Assembly (NCBI GenBank): GCA_012034655.1
Contig: JAAUOZ010000018.1
Coordinates: 1-44,839 of the forward strand
Length of the DNA: 44,839 bases
DNA from: Leptolyngbyaceae cyanobacterium CSU_1_3
GTDB taxonomy: Bacteria > Cyanobacteriota > Cyanobacteriia > Leptolyngbyales > Leptolyngbyaceae
Direction of reading: 5' to 3'
Each line of letters opens with the position of its first letter. Positions within the stretch are counted from its first letter, which is position 1. A model generated the notes under the pieces. That model did no database searches. It saw nothing but the letters and a program-made list of their open reading frames with translations, and was not told where the DNA came from. Positions 20,106 to 28,376 of the stretch are shown in pieces. The position numbers and the translations under genes are program-made.

Positions 20106-22827
20106 GTGAGAATTCTATTAGTTGAAGATCATCAAGATCTGGCTGACCTCTTCAAAACTGCATTACTAGAGCAAAATTATGTAGTGGATATTGCCATAGA
20201 CGGTCAAGAAGGGTGGGAATTAGCCCAATCTCTGACCTACGATCTGATTATATTAGACGTGATGCTGCCCAAACTCGATGGCGTTCGTCTTTGCCATAAG
20301 CTACGATCGCGCGACATTCAATCTCCCATTCTGATGTTGACCGCACGGGGCACAAGTGAAGATAAAGTAATGGGGCTTGATGCAGGAGCCGATGATTATC
20401 TCGTCAAGCCTGTCACCCTTTCAGAATTGGCAGCTAGAGTCCGCGCACTGCTGCGTCGAGGGCAGCCCGCCGTGTCGCCTAATTTAGAATGGGGCGAGCT
20501 GCAATTAAATCCTAGTGTTTGCAAAGTCACCTATGGTAGCTATCCAGTTCATCTCACGCCCAAAGAGTATGCAATTCTAGAACTGCTAATGCGGAACAAT
20601 CAGCGGGTCTACAGTCGCGCTGTGCTGCTAGAACAATTGTGGTCGTTTGAGAGAGAGCTACCGAGCGAGGATACCATCAAAGCCCATATCAAAGGGCTGC
20701 GGCAAAAGCTGAAAAAAGCGGGCGCAGCAGAACTAATTGAAACCGTGTATGGGTTGGGCTACCGTCTAAACCAGGCTTATCTCAAGTCTCAATCACCCGC
20801 CGCGATCGTGAGTCAAAAGCAGCAGCAAAGCCGCGATCGCATTGCCAAAATTTGGGGAGCCTGGCAAGTCGAATATTCTGGCTAAACTGGATCTGCTAGA
20901 GCAAGTTGCAGACTCATTAACTCAAAATTTCCTCGACCCAAACACCCGACTCACTGCCCAGCAAGAAGCCCACAAACTCATCGGCTCTTTGGGAACCTTT
21001 GGAATCAAGCAGGGATCTGATCTCGCCCGACAGATCGAAGCGCAGCTAGAATTCGATGATGTTTCAGAATCTCAGCTACGGCAAGTGATTACTGCCCTCA
21101 GACAGGTCGTAGAGAATGCAATCCCTAAAACACCCGATCACCCCACCCTGAAAATCAATCCCACCCATGCCCCCTCTCCTCACCTGCTCATTGTGGATGA
21201 TGATCAGTCCCTAGGGGAGCTACTTGTGGCAGAAGCGATCTCCGTAGGGCTGCGAGCCGCGATCGCAGACAACCTTGATGCGGCCAGAGCCGCGATGCAA
21301 GACATTCCTCCCGATCTGGTGTTGCTAGATTTATCGTTTGCCGACCCTCAACAAAACGGACTCAACTTTCTAGCAGAACTATCTCAACAAGCACCCAATT
21401 TGCCCGTGCTGGTCTTTACGAGCAGCAATGAGTTTACCGATCGAGTCGCAGTAGCCCGCCTCAAGGGGCGGGGCTTTTTGCAGAAAACTACAACGCCCGC
21501 CCAGGTTCTCGAAGCCGTAGTTAAAACACTTCAGCAAACCCAAAAACATGCAGCGAGAATTTTGGCCATTGATGATGATACCTTCATCCTGAAAGCTCTT
21601 TCTACATTGCTAGAGCATTGGGGAATGCAAGTGACAACCTTAAACGATCCGCTTCGGTTTTGGGAACACTTGGAAGCCGTTCGGCCCGACTTACTGATTC
21701 TTGATGTGCAGATGCCAGAGATCAATGGCATTGAACTTTGCCAAACCTTGCGAAACGACCCTCGTTGGCACGGTTTACCCGTAATGTTTCTCACCAGCCG
21801 TAACGATGCTGACACAATCCATCAAATCTTTGCGGCAGGGGCAGACGATTATGCCAGCAAGCCGATCGTTCCCCCAGAGCTTGTTACGCGCATTCTCAAC
21901 CGACTCGAACGCACTCGCCTCCTGCAAAGCCAAGCCGAAATCGATTCCCTGACGGGGCTAACCAATCGCCAGCGATCGACCCAAGATTTAGAGAAACTCT
22001 TGCAGCTATCCAAGCAGGCTCAGCCGCCGCTCTGTTTAGCCGTTCTAGAGCTAGACCATCTGAAGTCAGTCAATCAACAACACGGCTATGGGACGGGAGA
22101 CAAAATTTTGCGCCAGTTTGGGCAATTCTTGCGCCAAGAACTGCGCCCAGAGGATATTATGTCTCGCTGGGGTGGGGCCGAGTTTGTGGTGGGCATGTAT
22201 GGCATGACTCGCAGCGACGGCGTAGAGTGGCTGGCCCAGATTTTAGAAGCATTGCGTCAGACAAGCTGGACGACGGCTGAGGGTAGCCCAATTCAGATGA
22301 CGTTTAGTGCGGGGGTGGCTCAGGCGTTAGAGGATGGCACTGAGCTTTTGGTGCTCCGAGAATCTGCGATCGCTGCCCTCGCTCAGGCTAGAGAATTGGG
22401 GGGCGATCGCATTTTTCCGGTTGGCTGGAAACCGCTTCAGCCTCAGCCGTTGCCTATTGTTGATGTTGTCTTGGTTCACTCAGATCAGGCATTTGCCAAA
22501 GGGGTGCTGAAAGCTTTGCAGACGCGAGGATACCATACTCACTGGCTCCAAGATGGGCAAGAAGCCGTGAGAACGATCGCTGGATCGGCTCCCCTACTTC
22601 GCCCCAAGGTTATTTTGCTGGGTGGGGAGCTTCCTGGTTTGAGTGGGATAGAGGTGTTGCAGCAGTTAAAGCGCCAAAAAATTACGCGCAGTGCCCGTGT
22701 CATTCTGCTGCCCACTCAATTCAGCGAGGCAGAAAGTGCTACAGAGATGGGAGCCTTTGACTACGTTCTGATGCCCTGTAGCGTCGCAGGTTTGATGCAA
22801 CAACTGCGACGATCGTTAGAGACTTGA
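20106..22827 (+). CDS. Multi-domain response regulator: REC-wHTH-Hpt-REC-REC-GGDEF-REC (one apparent frameshift)
   Basis: Starts at GTG 20106 (MRILLVEDHQ). The first receiver has phospho-acceptor D51 (IILDVMLPKLDG) and KPVT. An OmpR-type winged helix follows (LTPKEYAILELLMRN, SEDTIKAHIKGLRQKLKK). Then come an Hpt-like helix bundle (EAHKLIGSLGTFG), a receiver (LVLLDLSF), a canonical receiver (LILDVQMPEING, SKPI), a diguanylate-cyclase-like domain and a final receiver-like domain. The GGDEF signature reads GGAEF. The last receiver has VILLGGELPG and VLMPCS where the Asp and Lys belong, so both are probably inactive. The frame breaks in the G4 run 20854-20857. With one G fewer, RIAKIW runs into EPGKSNILAKL. 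The joined length is ~906 aa, matching known cyanobacterial multi-component regulators. It is divergent from the kinase operon. Confidence 0.85.
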
Positions 22828-22858
22828 CCATTAACTCAATCAGCACCACCGCTTGGGC

Positions 22859-23053
22859 TAAGTAGGAAAGCAGAATTATTTATAGATGCATTTCGACTCC
22901 GCTTAATGCTCAAAATCTCCCCTAAGAAGCATTGAGCACAATCGAAACCCAACATGCGCTCAATGCTCAAAATCTCTCCTATAAGGTATAAGGAGGGTTG
23001 AGCGCAATCGAAACCCAACATCTAGATTGGCTTTCATTTCACCCTGCTACTTA
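22859..23053. repeat. TAAGTAG-family element, copy C with internal duplication
   Basis: An inverted copy of 10981-11110 (ends TAAGTAG and CTACTTA), but 195 bp long. The central TTTCGACTCCGCT...CTCAAAATCTC block is present twice in tandem (units of ~65-70 bases, each ending GCAATCGAAACCCAACAT or ACAATCGAAACCCAACAT). It occupies most of the gap between two signalling genes. Only the leader of the next gene remains after it. Confidence 0.75.
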
Positions 23054-23174
23054 ATGAGTAATTGAAGTTCTTAATCACGAACTCACTTATTTGGGTGATA
23101 TTGAGTATAAATTTGTTTCTTGATATCATAATCCTGTCATCATAGAAGAGCTTTGAAGCGTAATTCTTCGATAG

Positions 23175-23555
23175 ATGAAACATATTTTAATAATCGACGA
23201 TGAAGCCGATATTCGAGAGATTGCCCAAGCGAGTCTCGAAGTTATGAAAAACTGGGCTGTGACTACGGCGTGCTCTGGGCAAGAAGGAATTGCTAGAGCC
23301 GCCGCCGACCAGCCAGATGCAATTTTGTTGGATGTCATGCTGCCAGATATGGATGGTACGATCGCTTTGCAAAAGCTACAGGAAAATCCGATTACCTGTC
23401 AGATTCCGGTGATCTTTTTGACTGCGAAAGTTCGAGGCTCTGATCAGCGCCGCTTAGCAGAAATGAAGGTGTCAGCGATCTTGGCAAAGCCTTTTAATCC
23501 TGAAGACTTAGCCGATCAAATTGCAAATACACTCGGCTGGGATGCTTCGGAGTAG
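23175..23555 (+). CDS. Stand-alone CheY-like receiver
   Basis: A 126-residue single receiver domain. The acidic pocket is DDE at 8-10, the phospho-acceptor is D53 in AILLDVMLPDMDG, the Thr is in FLTAKV and the conserved Lys is in ILAKPFNPEDLA. No output domain. Single-domain receivers shuttle phosphate between kinases and Hpt domains or bind target proteins. The gene lies 46 bases before a PAS histidine kinase on the same strand and is probably co-transcribed with it, a likely cognate pair. Confidence 0.92.
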   Translation: MKHILIIDDEADIREIAQASLEVMKNWAVTTACSGQEGIARAAADQPDAILLDVMLPDMDGTIALQKLQENPITCQIPVIFLTAKVRGSDQRRLAEMKVSAILAKPFNPEDLADQIANTLGWDASE

Positions 23556-23601
23556 GGAATTTCAAAATTCTGGATGGGAGATCTCTCACTGATATTGAGC
23601 A

Positions 23602-25376
23602 GTGCGTGTTGACATGATGAGCAACATTAAAGACGAAGACAAGAGTAGAAAGCAACTGATTGAAGAGCTAAAAAAGCTGCGGGTGCAAGCTGCCTATCGG
23701 AGACAGAAGGGAGCTTGCAAAGATGCTCAATCTGCTCAGACAATCCAATCAAAAACGGCATTTTCTCTCTTAGAAGCAGCATTAGAAGAAGCATCTAATG
23801 GAATTCTAGTCGTTGATCTAGAGCGGGCGATCGTTCATTGCAATCATAAGTTTGCTCAACAATGGGCATACCTGAGTCAATTATTATTCGCAGAGCCACG
23901 ATCGATTACTAGGCTTCATTCAAAATCATATAAAAGATGACCACCGTTTTTTAGCGCAGGTGAGCGCAGAATATGATCAGCCCGACTTAGAAACCCACAG
24001 CTTAGTAAAATTCAAAGATGGACGAGTCTTCGAGCGCTATTCAAAACCACACTATATTGACCAGAAAATAGTTGGGCGAGTGATTAGCTGTCTGAATATT
24101 ACGGCTGATAAGCAGGCAGAAGCTGCGATCGCAACTCCTAAACGTGACCTAATTGAACGCAAGCGCCTTGCATCAAAATTAGCCCAGGCTAGAGAAGAAC
24201 TAGAAATTCGAGTGGCGCTGCAAACCGCTACATTAAGACAGACCAATGCCCAGCTTCGACAAGAAATTGCCGAACGCCAGAAAACAGAAACAGCATTAAG
24301 AGACAGCCAACAGTTACTGAGAGCCATCATCGACAATTCTCCCTCGATTATCTATCTTACTGATAGAGAGGAAAATTTTTTTGCTGATCAACAAGCGGTA
24401 TGAAACAACGTTCAAGGTTGCCAATCAGCAGGTTGTTGGTAAATCAATTAAAGATGTTTTTCCGCCTGACATTGCTGCGGAGTTTATTGCCAACAACCAG
24501 CTTGTGATTGAAAGCGGTCAACCTTTGGAGGCTGAAGAGATTGCACCCCTGGAGGATGGGATACATACTTACCTTTCTGTTAAGTTTCCCTTGTCAGATA
24601 CGAGTGGAAACATTTATGCGGTGTGTGGCATTTCGACCGATATTACTGCGAGAGCGATCACCGCCCAAGCGAAGGATGAGGTTATTTCTATAGTCAGTCA
24701 TGAATTGCGAACTCCTTTAACATCTATCCACGGTGCGTTGAACTTATTAGCCAATAATCGCATCAAGATTGAATCTGAGCGCGGTCAGCGCTTTATTAAA
24801 ATTGCTGCTAAAAATGCCGATCGACTAGTCCGCTTGGTAAATGATATTTTGGAGCTAGAGCGGCTAGAGTCAGACACGATCGTGTCGGCAAGGCAGCAGT
24901 GCAACCCCATGCACTTAATTACGATCGTCATTGATACGCTGCAAGTATTAGCCCAGCAAGCGGGAGTGACACTCTGTACCGCTTCGCAAGACGCTGAGAG
25001 CCAAGACATTGAGATTAATGTCAATAGCGATCGCATTATTCAGGTGCTCACAAATTTAGTCAATAATGCAATCAAGTTTTCGCCCAGTGGCGAGACAGTC
25101 TGGATCGGCATAGAAAAGATTGCTGAACCCGCTTCTCTCACCCCTAACCTGCTGCTAGTGACGGTGAAAGATCAAGGGTGTGGAATTCCGGCTGATCAGC
25201 TAGAAGCTATCTTTGAGCGATTTCATCAGGTGCGTTGTGCTGATTCTCCGCAGAAACGAGGGACAGGATTGGGATTAGCAATTTGTCGCAGCATTGTCTT
25301 ACAGCATGGCGGGCAGATTTGGGCTGAAAGCATAGCCGGGGAGGGGAGCCGTTTTTGTTTTACGATTCCCCTCTAG
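23602..25376 (+). CDS. PAS-domain histidine kinase (three apparent frameshifts)
   Basis: Cytoplasmic sensor kinase. A short N-terminal coiled region is followed by a first PAS (SLLEAALEEASNGILVVDLE, with the ...KFKDGRVFERYS segment), a coiled coil, a second PAS (LRAIIDNSPSIIYLTDRE) and HisKA (ISIVSHELRTPLTSIHGALN). The ATPase domain shows NLVNNAIKFSP, DQGCGIPA and GTGLGLAIC. Frame breaks lie near 23867 (a base missing; WA then IPESIII), near 23906 (a T missing; ATID then LLGFIQNHIKDD) and in the T7 run 24376-24382 (one T extra; REENF then LLINKRYE). Three breaks in one gene could mean decay, but each is corrected by one base and all domains are intact. The start is GTG 23602 or ATG 23614/23617. 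Confidence 0.8.
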
Positions 25377-25825
25377 TGGTCTGCCAAACTTGAATGAGTG
25401 CCCCTCACCTTAAATCCCTCTCCCAATCTGGGCGAGGGACTTTGATCTGGCTCCCCTTCTACCCTTGCGGTCTCTGCAAAGCAGCGCGCGCCTTTTGCCC
25501 AAACGTTATTTTCTGCAAAGTGTTCGCCTACCTTTACTCCTGCTTTTTTGCTTCCATTCCAAAGTTGTTTGAGGTTGAGGAAGTTTTGCCAACGAGCGGG
25601 GGGCAGTTGCTTTGCTTGGACGGTGATAATCTGAGCGGCAGTTTCGGGAGTGGTGACGGTGGGATAGTAGGTTTGGAGATCGGTGAGGAAGGTTTGGAAG
25701 TCAGTGAGGAGAATCTCAAAGGTTTGTTCGGTCGCGTTGTTTTGAGTTTCGATGTAGGTATCGACTTGCTCGAAGATTTGAACTTTTTGAGCGTTTGGGA
25801 AGTTGTATTTAGAACTGTCTGTTAT
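25373..25825 (-). pseudogene. Broken second copy of the FPNA-family gene
   Basis: Bases 25488-25825 are a near-identical, gap-free duplicate of 27340-27677, the first ~113 codons of the intact gene. Two things break it. The start codon is ATA instead of ATG (25823-25825), with no nearby in-frame alternative that I can see. After the shared WAKGA, the last 12 residues are replaced by unrelated sequence running into a dispersed repeat (25400-25460), with a stop only at 25373-25375. It sits 41 bases downstream of a VapC toxin gene, the same relative place the intact copy occupies after its RelE-like toxin. An open frame on the opposite strand is its antisense shadow. Confidence 0.75.
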
Positions 25826-25866
25826 TGGTTTTCTGCTGGTTGGGTGAAGTGGGTTTTGGTCGTGGG

Positions 25867-26250
25867 TTAGTTCCAGAATCGTTGAATGGAGTAGGCATCC
25901 ATCTGGTGATCTTGACTAATGAGGGTGAGTGAATAGTTTATGGTTTGGGCGATGAGAATGCGATCGAATGGGTCGCGGTGATGAAGGGGCAGGGAGAGAT
26001 AGATCTCTAGGTCTTTGAAGGTGATGGGAAGTTGAGTGATGCCTGCGGTAGTGAGGTTGGGTTCGATCGTGTTGAAGGGGAAGGTGAGCGTGAGTTTGCC
26101 AATGTTGGCTTTGATGGCGATTTCCCAGAGGGAGGCAATGCTGATGAAGATAGTCGGTGTGGTTTCGATTTGAGTGCGGGTGGTCGATGGAAGTCGAGGA
26201 TCGTTTTCGAGAAACCAGATGAGGGCATGGGTATCGAGAAGATGGCTCAT
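25867..26250 (-). CDS. VapC-family PIN-domain toxin
   Basis: 127-residue PIN-domain ribonuclease, the toxin of a type II toxin-antitoxin pair. It is expected to cleave RNA (tRNA or rRNA in studied VapCs). The acidic active-site residues are in place: Asp in LLDTHALIWFL at the N-terminus, Glu in SIASLWEIAIK, Asp in HHRDPFDRILIAQ and Asp in LISQDHQMDAY. It begins two bases after the stop of the antitoxin gene, the usual tight coupling. Length and the C-terminal DHQMDAYSIQRFWN are typical of cyanobacterial members. The target is unknown. Confidence 0.92.
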   Translation of the reverse strand: MSHLLDTHALIWFLENDPRLPSTTRTQIETTPTIFISIASLWEIAIKANIGKLTLTFPFNTIEPNLTTAGITQLPITFKDLEIYLSLPLHHRDPFDRILIAQTINYSLTLISQDHQMDAYSIQRFWN

Positions 26251-26252
26251 GG

Positions 26253-26471
26253 TTACATATAGTCTTTGAGGTCTTCTAGGGGTGCGTCGAAGTCGTCTGC
26301 CATTTTGAACATCCCTTTCATGGTTCCGGCTTGGCGATATTGCTGAGGTTTAGGTTCTAGGGTTTGGGTTTGGTTGTACTTGGTGGCGAGGTATTCGGCG
26401 TAGTGGAGGATTTCGGCTTGGAGATCGGGGGGGAGTTTGTCGAGGGTGGCGATGAGTTGGGGTGAGAGCAT
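26253..26471 (-). CDS. DUF2281-type antitoxin paired with VapC
   Basis: 72 residues. The N-terminal helix-rich part (LSPQLIATLDKLPPDLQAEI) is typical of DUF2281 antitoxins. The C-terminal part (GMFKMADDFDAPLEDLKDYM) is the usual toxin-wrapping tail. ATG 26471 is chosen because an AAGGAAA site lies about 10 bases upstream and the family N-terminus starts here; the open frame upstream to 26570 is not conserved. It would neutralise the following VapC toxin and probably represses the operon with it. Confidence 0.88.
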   Translation of the reverse strand: MLSPQLIATLDKLPPDLQAEILHYAEYLATKYNQTQTLEPKPQQYRQAGTMKGMFKMADDFDAPLEDLKDYM

Positions 26472-26511
26472 GGTGGGGTTTCCTTGTAAGAAGGGATTGC
26501 AGGTATGTCTT

Positions 26512-26640
26512 TTAGGATGGCGGATTGTTGAGATGAGGCTGAGTTTCGTGATATTGCCCGACGTTCTCAAAGATTTTAACCTCAGTGACGTTGGGGAAGT
26601 GGTGGATTGGAGTGGTGGATGAACGATCGCTGTTTGGGGG
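26512..26640 (-). pseudogene. FPNA-family N-terminal fragment upstream of the VapBC pair
   Basis: Read leftward, an open stretch without ATG encodes SDRSSTTPIHHFPNVTEVKI followed by FENVGQYHETQ, then stops at 26512-26514, 41 bases before the antitoxin start. The FPN...EVKIFENV core matches the start of the intact FPNA gene (FPNAQKVQIFEQV). It is even closer to the fragment at 28377-28499. I interpret it as a remnant left by recombination; a leader peptide is a less likely alternative. Confidence 0.55.
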
Positions 26641-26732
26641 AGGTTATCGATCGGCTTTCTGTGCTTCTAGATAGGCTTAAAAGATGCTGTCAGTTGAATC
26701 GATTAGACTTCTGGGTGGAGGGTTTGGTCGGT

Positions 26733-26880
26733 TTATCTCCCTGGGAGTTGCTTACGATTGCGATCGTAGACTTCGTAGAGACGTTTGAGAACTTCGATCG
26801 GGATGCCTGCGGCAGGAATGAGAAGATACCTGGCGATTAAAATCGCTTCTTTAGCACACTTCGTTCTTGTAGCCCCGTTG
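26733..26880 (-). pseudogene. Unrecognised coding remnant
   Basis: A minus-strand frame with no start reads ...KEAILIARYLLIPAAGI then PIEVLKRLYEVYDRNRKQ before a stop at 26733-26735. The composition is protein-like, and it partly overlaps the preceding small frame in another register. I cannot assign it to a family. It may be the tail of a third toxin or an accessory gene destroyed by rearrangement. Confidence 0.3.
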
Positions 26881-26974
26881 CCGAAGGCTCTTGCGAAGCT
26901 AATAGCAGTCGGAGGGCATCCATGATTTGTGCAGGAAGTCTAGTGATCTCGATTTGGGGAGTCTCTTCAGTCAT
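26837..26974 (-). CDS. Short ORF overlapping the chimeric antitoxin, possible toxin remnant
   Basis: 45 codons starting MTEETPQIEITRLPAQIMDA, overlapping the end of the preceding antitoxin gene by eight bases (ATGACTGA). The intact RelE-like toxin overlaps its own antitoxin by 11 bases and begins similarly (MSIDPPIEVRISDRFENEV). This short product may therefore be the stump of a toxin gene cut off after ~25 residues, with unrelated sequence following. An alternative in-frame start lies at 26983. A functional small protein cannot be excluded. Confidence 0.4.
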   Translation of the reverse strand: MTEETPQIEITRLPAQIMDALRLLLASQEPSATGLQERSVLKKRF

Positions 26975-27269
26975 CAATGCCATCCCACAGTTGGGAGATG
27001 GGGAGAACCTTGCCTGCTTGGGCTTGCTGAAGGGAAAGGCGAAGGCTGGCAAGAATGAGTTCGTCTGGGTCGTCGTCAGGATCGCTGGGAGCGGTTAGGA
27101 TGCCTCGATCGACGAGAATTTGATAGAAGTCATCAACCTCTATTTCAATGACTTGAGCCGCTTGCTCAATGAGTAGGATTTTTTGCTGGAAGAGGGCAAC
27201 TGCGACTTCTTGGCGAAGGTCTGCTTCTGTGAGAGATAGGTTATCGGGCAGGTTGATGATAACTTGCAT
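26967..27269 (-). CDS. Putative antitoxin, UPF0175-like N-terminus with RelB-type tail
   Basis: 100 residues. The first ~70 (MQVIINLPDNLSLTEADLRQ, then EVAVALFQQKILLIEQAAQV) resemble UPF0175 antitoxins, with a short helix-turn-helix-like stretch. The last ~35 residues, ending GKVLPISQLWDGIDD, match the tail of the antitoxin at 28082-28324 (GRTKPISQLWEGMDVD). That makes the protein look chimeric. It starts 31 bases after the intact FPNA gene, in the same direction. No full toxin follows, only the short ORF above, so this may be an orphan or solitary antitoxin. Confidence 0.7.
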   Translation of the reverse strand: MQVIINLPDNLSLTEADLRQEVAVALFQQKILLIEQAAQVIEIEVDDFYQILVDRGILTAPSDPDDDPDELILASLRLSLQQAQAGKVLPISQLWDGIDD

Positions 27270-27299
27270 GGTTTTGGCTCTTGGTCTGGTGCAATGTCC

Positions 27300-27677
27300 C
27301 TATTTCACATCTTCGCTTACGCCTTCGAGGAATGCAATTGCGCCTTTTGCCCAAACGTTACTTTCTGCGAAGTGTTCGCCGACCTTTACACCTGCTTTTT
27401 TGCTTCCATTCCAGAGTCGTTTGAGGTTGAGGAAGTTTTGCCAACGAGCGGGGGGCAGTTGCTTTGCTTGGACGGCGATAATCTGAGCGGCAGTTTCGGG
27501 AGTGGTGACGGTGGGATAGTAGGTTTGGAGATCGGTGAGGAAGGTTTGGAAGTCAGTGAGAAGAATCTCGAAGGTTTGCTCGGTAGTGTTGTTTTGAGTT
27601 TCGATATAGGTATCGACTTGCTCAAAGATTTGAACTTTTTGAGCGTTTGGGAAGTTGTATTTGGAACTATTTGTCAT
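27300..27677 (-). CDS. FPNA-family small protein of unknown function, third gene of a TA operon
   Basis: 125 residues, soluble and helical, with no signal peptide. It opens MTNSSKYNFPNAQKVQIFEQ, has a Thr/Gln-rich acidic middle with regularly spaced Leu/Phe (coiled-coil or four-helix-like), a conserved RWQNFLNLKRLWNGSKKAG segment and ends VGEHFAESNVWAKGAIAFLE plus GVSEDVK. Similar proteins are, to my recollection, common in cyanobacteria but unnamed. Its start overlaps the toxin stop by 11 bases (27667-27677), the same overlap that links toxin to antitoxin, so the three are translated together. A near-copy lies at 25488-25825 and two N-terminal fragments lie upstream of antitoxins. A role in toxin control or as a module anchor is inference. 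Confidence 0.8.
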   Translation of the reverse strand: MTNSSKYNFPNAQKVQIFEQVDTYIETQNNTTEQTFEILLTDFQTFLTDLQTYYPTVTTPETAAQIIAVQAKQLPPARWQNFLNLKRLWNGSKKAGVKVGEHFAESNVWAKGAIAFLEGVSEDVK

Positions 27678-28092
27678 TTGATTCTGAGGTATTTTCTAGG
27701 GTGAAAGTTTCGCGCTGTGCTGAACTCTTTTCTGATAGGTTGAATTGAGCCTCAGCACGAGTGATGATTTCCTGGACTTCATCGTCGGTAATATCGGATT
27801 TGTCCGATTTTGAATAGAGGGTAACGAGAAGGATCTGCGCTTCTGTTTTGAGATAGTAGATGATGCTGTAGCCGCCGCTTTTGCCTTTTTGAGCGTCGCT
27901 GTTTTTGACTCTGACTTTGAAGAGGGTGTAGGTCATACCGGGAATTTGATTTCCAGGCAGTTCACCAGATTCGAGTTGATTGATGATGGGTTGAATGTCA
28001 ATCCGGATGCGGCGGTAGCGTTTGCCAAGTTGACGGACTTCATTTTCAAAGCGATCGCTAATTCTAACTTCGATGGGTGGATCAATCGACAT
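27667..28092 (-). CDS. RelE/ParE-superfamily toxin
   Basis: 141 residues. The N-terminal ~105 form the RelE/ParE-like fold: RISDRFENEVRQLGKRYRRI, PGMTYTLFKVRVKNSDAQKG, then KSGGYSIIYYL and ILLVTLYSKSDKSDIT. It is expected to act as an mRNA interferase or gyrase poison; which of the two cannot be told from sequence. The C-terminal ~30 residues (EKSSAQRETFTLENTSESND) are a polar extension. Start overlaps the antitoxin stop by 11 bases, and stop overlaps the FPNA gene start by 11 bases. Confidence 0.88.
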   Translation of the reverse strand: MSIDPPIEVRISDRFENEVRQLGKRYRRIRIDIQPIINQLESGELPGNQIPGMTYTLFKVRVKNSDAQKGKSGGYSIIYYLKTEAQILLVTLYSKSDKSDITDDEVQEIITRAEAQFNLSEKSSAQRETFTLENTSESNDK

Positions 28093-28324
28093 CCATGCCT
28101 TCCCAGAGTTGAGAGATGGGTTTAGTTCTTCCAGCTAGGACATCTTGCCAACCTTGATAGAGTCCTTCTCGAATTTCTGCGATCGCGGTGTCGTCGGGGT
28201 CGTCTTCGGATTCAGAGACAAGTACAATGATGCGGACTCGACTGTTTCGAGCAAGGTTAAGGGGTTCGTCGAGGGTGAGTTGTCCATCTTCGGTAAGGGT
28301 TGCGGTGGTTTCGATCGCTCTCAT
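28082..28324 (-). CDS. Antitoxin partner of the RelE/ParE-like toxin
   Basis: 80 residues. The N-terminal part resembles an AbrB/Phd-like strand-rich DNA-binding module (MRAIETTATLTEDGQLTLDE, then RVRIIVLV). A flexible acidic middle (SESEDDPDDT) follows, and then a toxin-binding tail ending PISQLWEGMDVD. ATG 28324 is chosen over 28507 because AGGAAAA lies just upstream and the family N-terminus starts here; the earlier 61 codons are Pro/Thr/Ser-rich and overlap the FPNA fragment in another register. Confidence 0.88.
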   Translation of the reverse strand: MRAIETTATLTEDGQLTLDEPLNLARNSRVRIIVLVSESEDDPDDTAIAEIREGLYQGWQDVLAGRTKPISQLWEGMDVD

Positions 28325-28376
28325 CGTGAATTTTCCTGAGTTTGGGTTTCGAGTTGGATGGATGGAAAGTGTACTT

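Noticed and set aside
25394-25870. 158-codon plus-strand frame
   Set aside because: It is the antisense of the broken FPNA copy; the minus-strand frame has the family motifs and operon position.
27264-27704. 146-codon plus-strand frame similar to the one at 25394-25870
   Set aside because: The similarity only reflects the duplicated FPNA DNA. The minus-strand gene has a proper start, 11-base overlap with the toxin and recognisable family segments.
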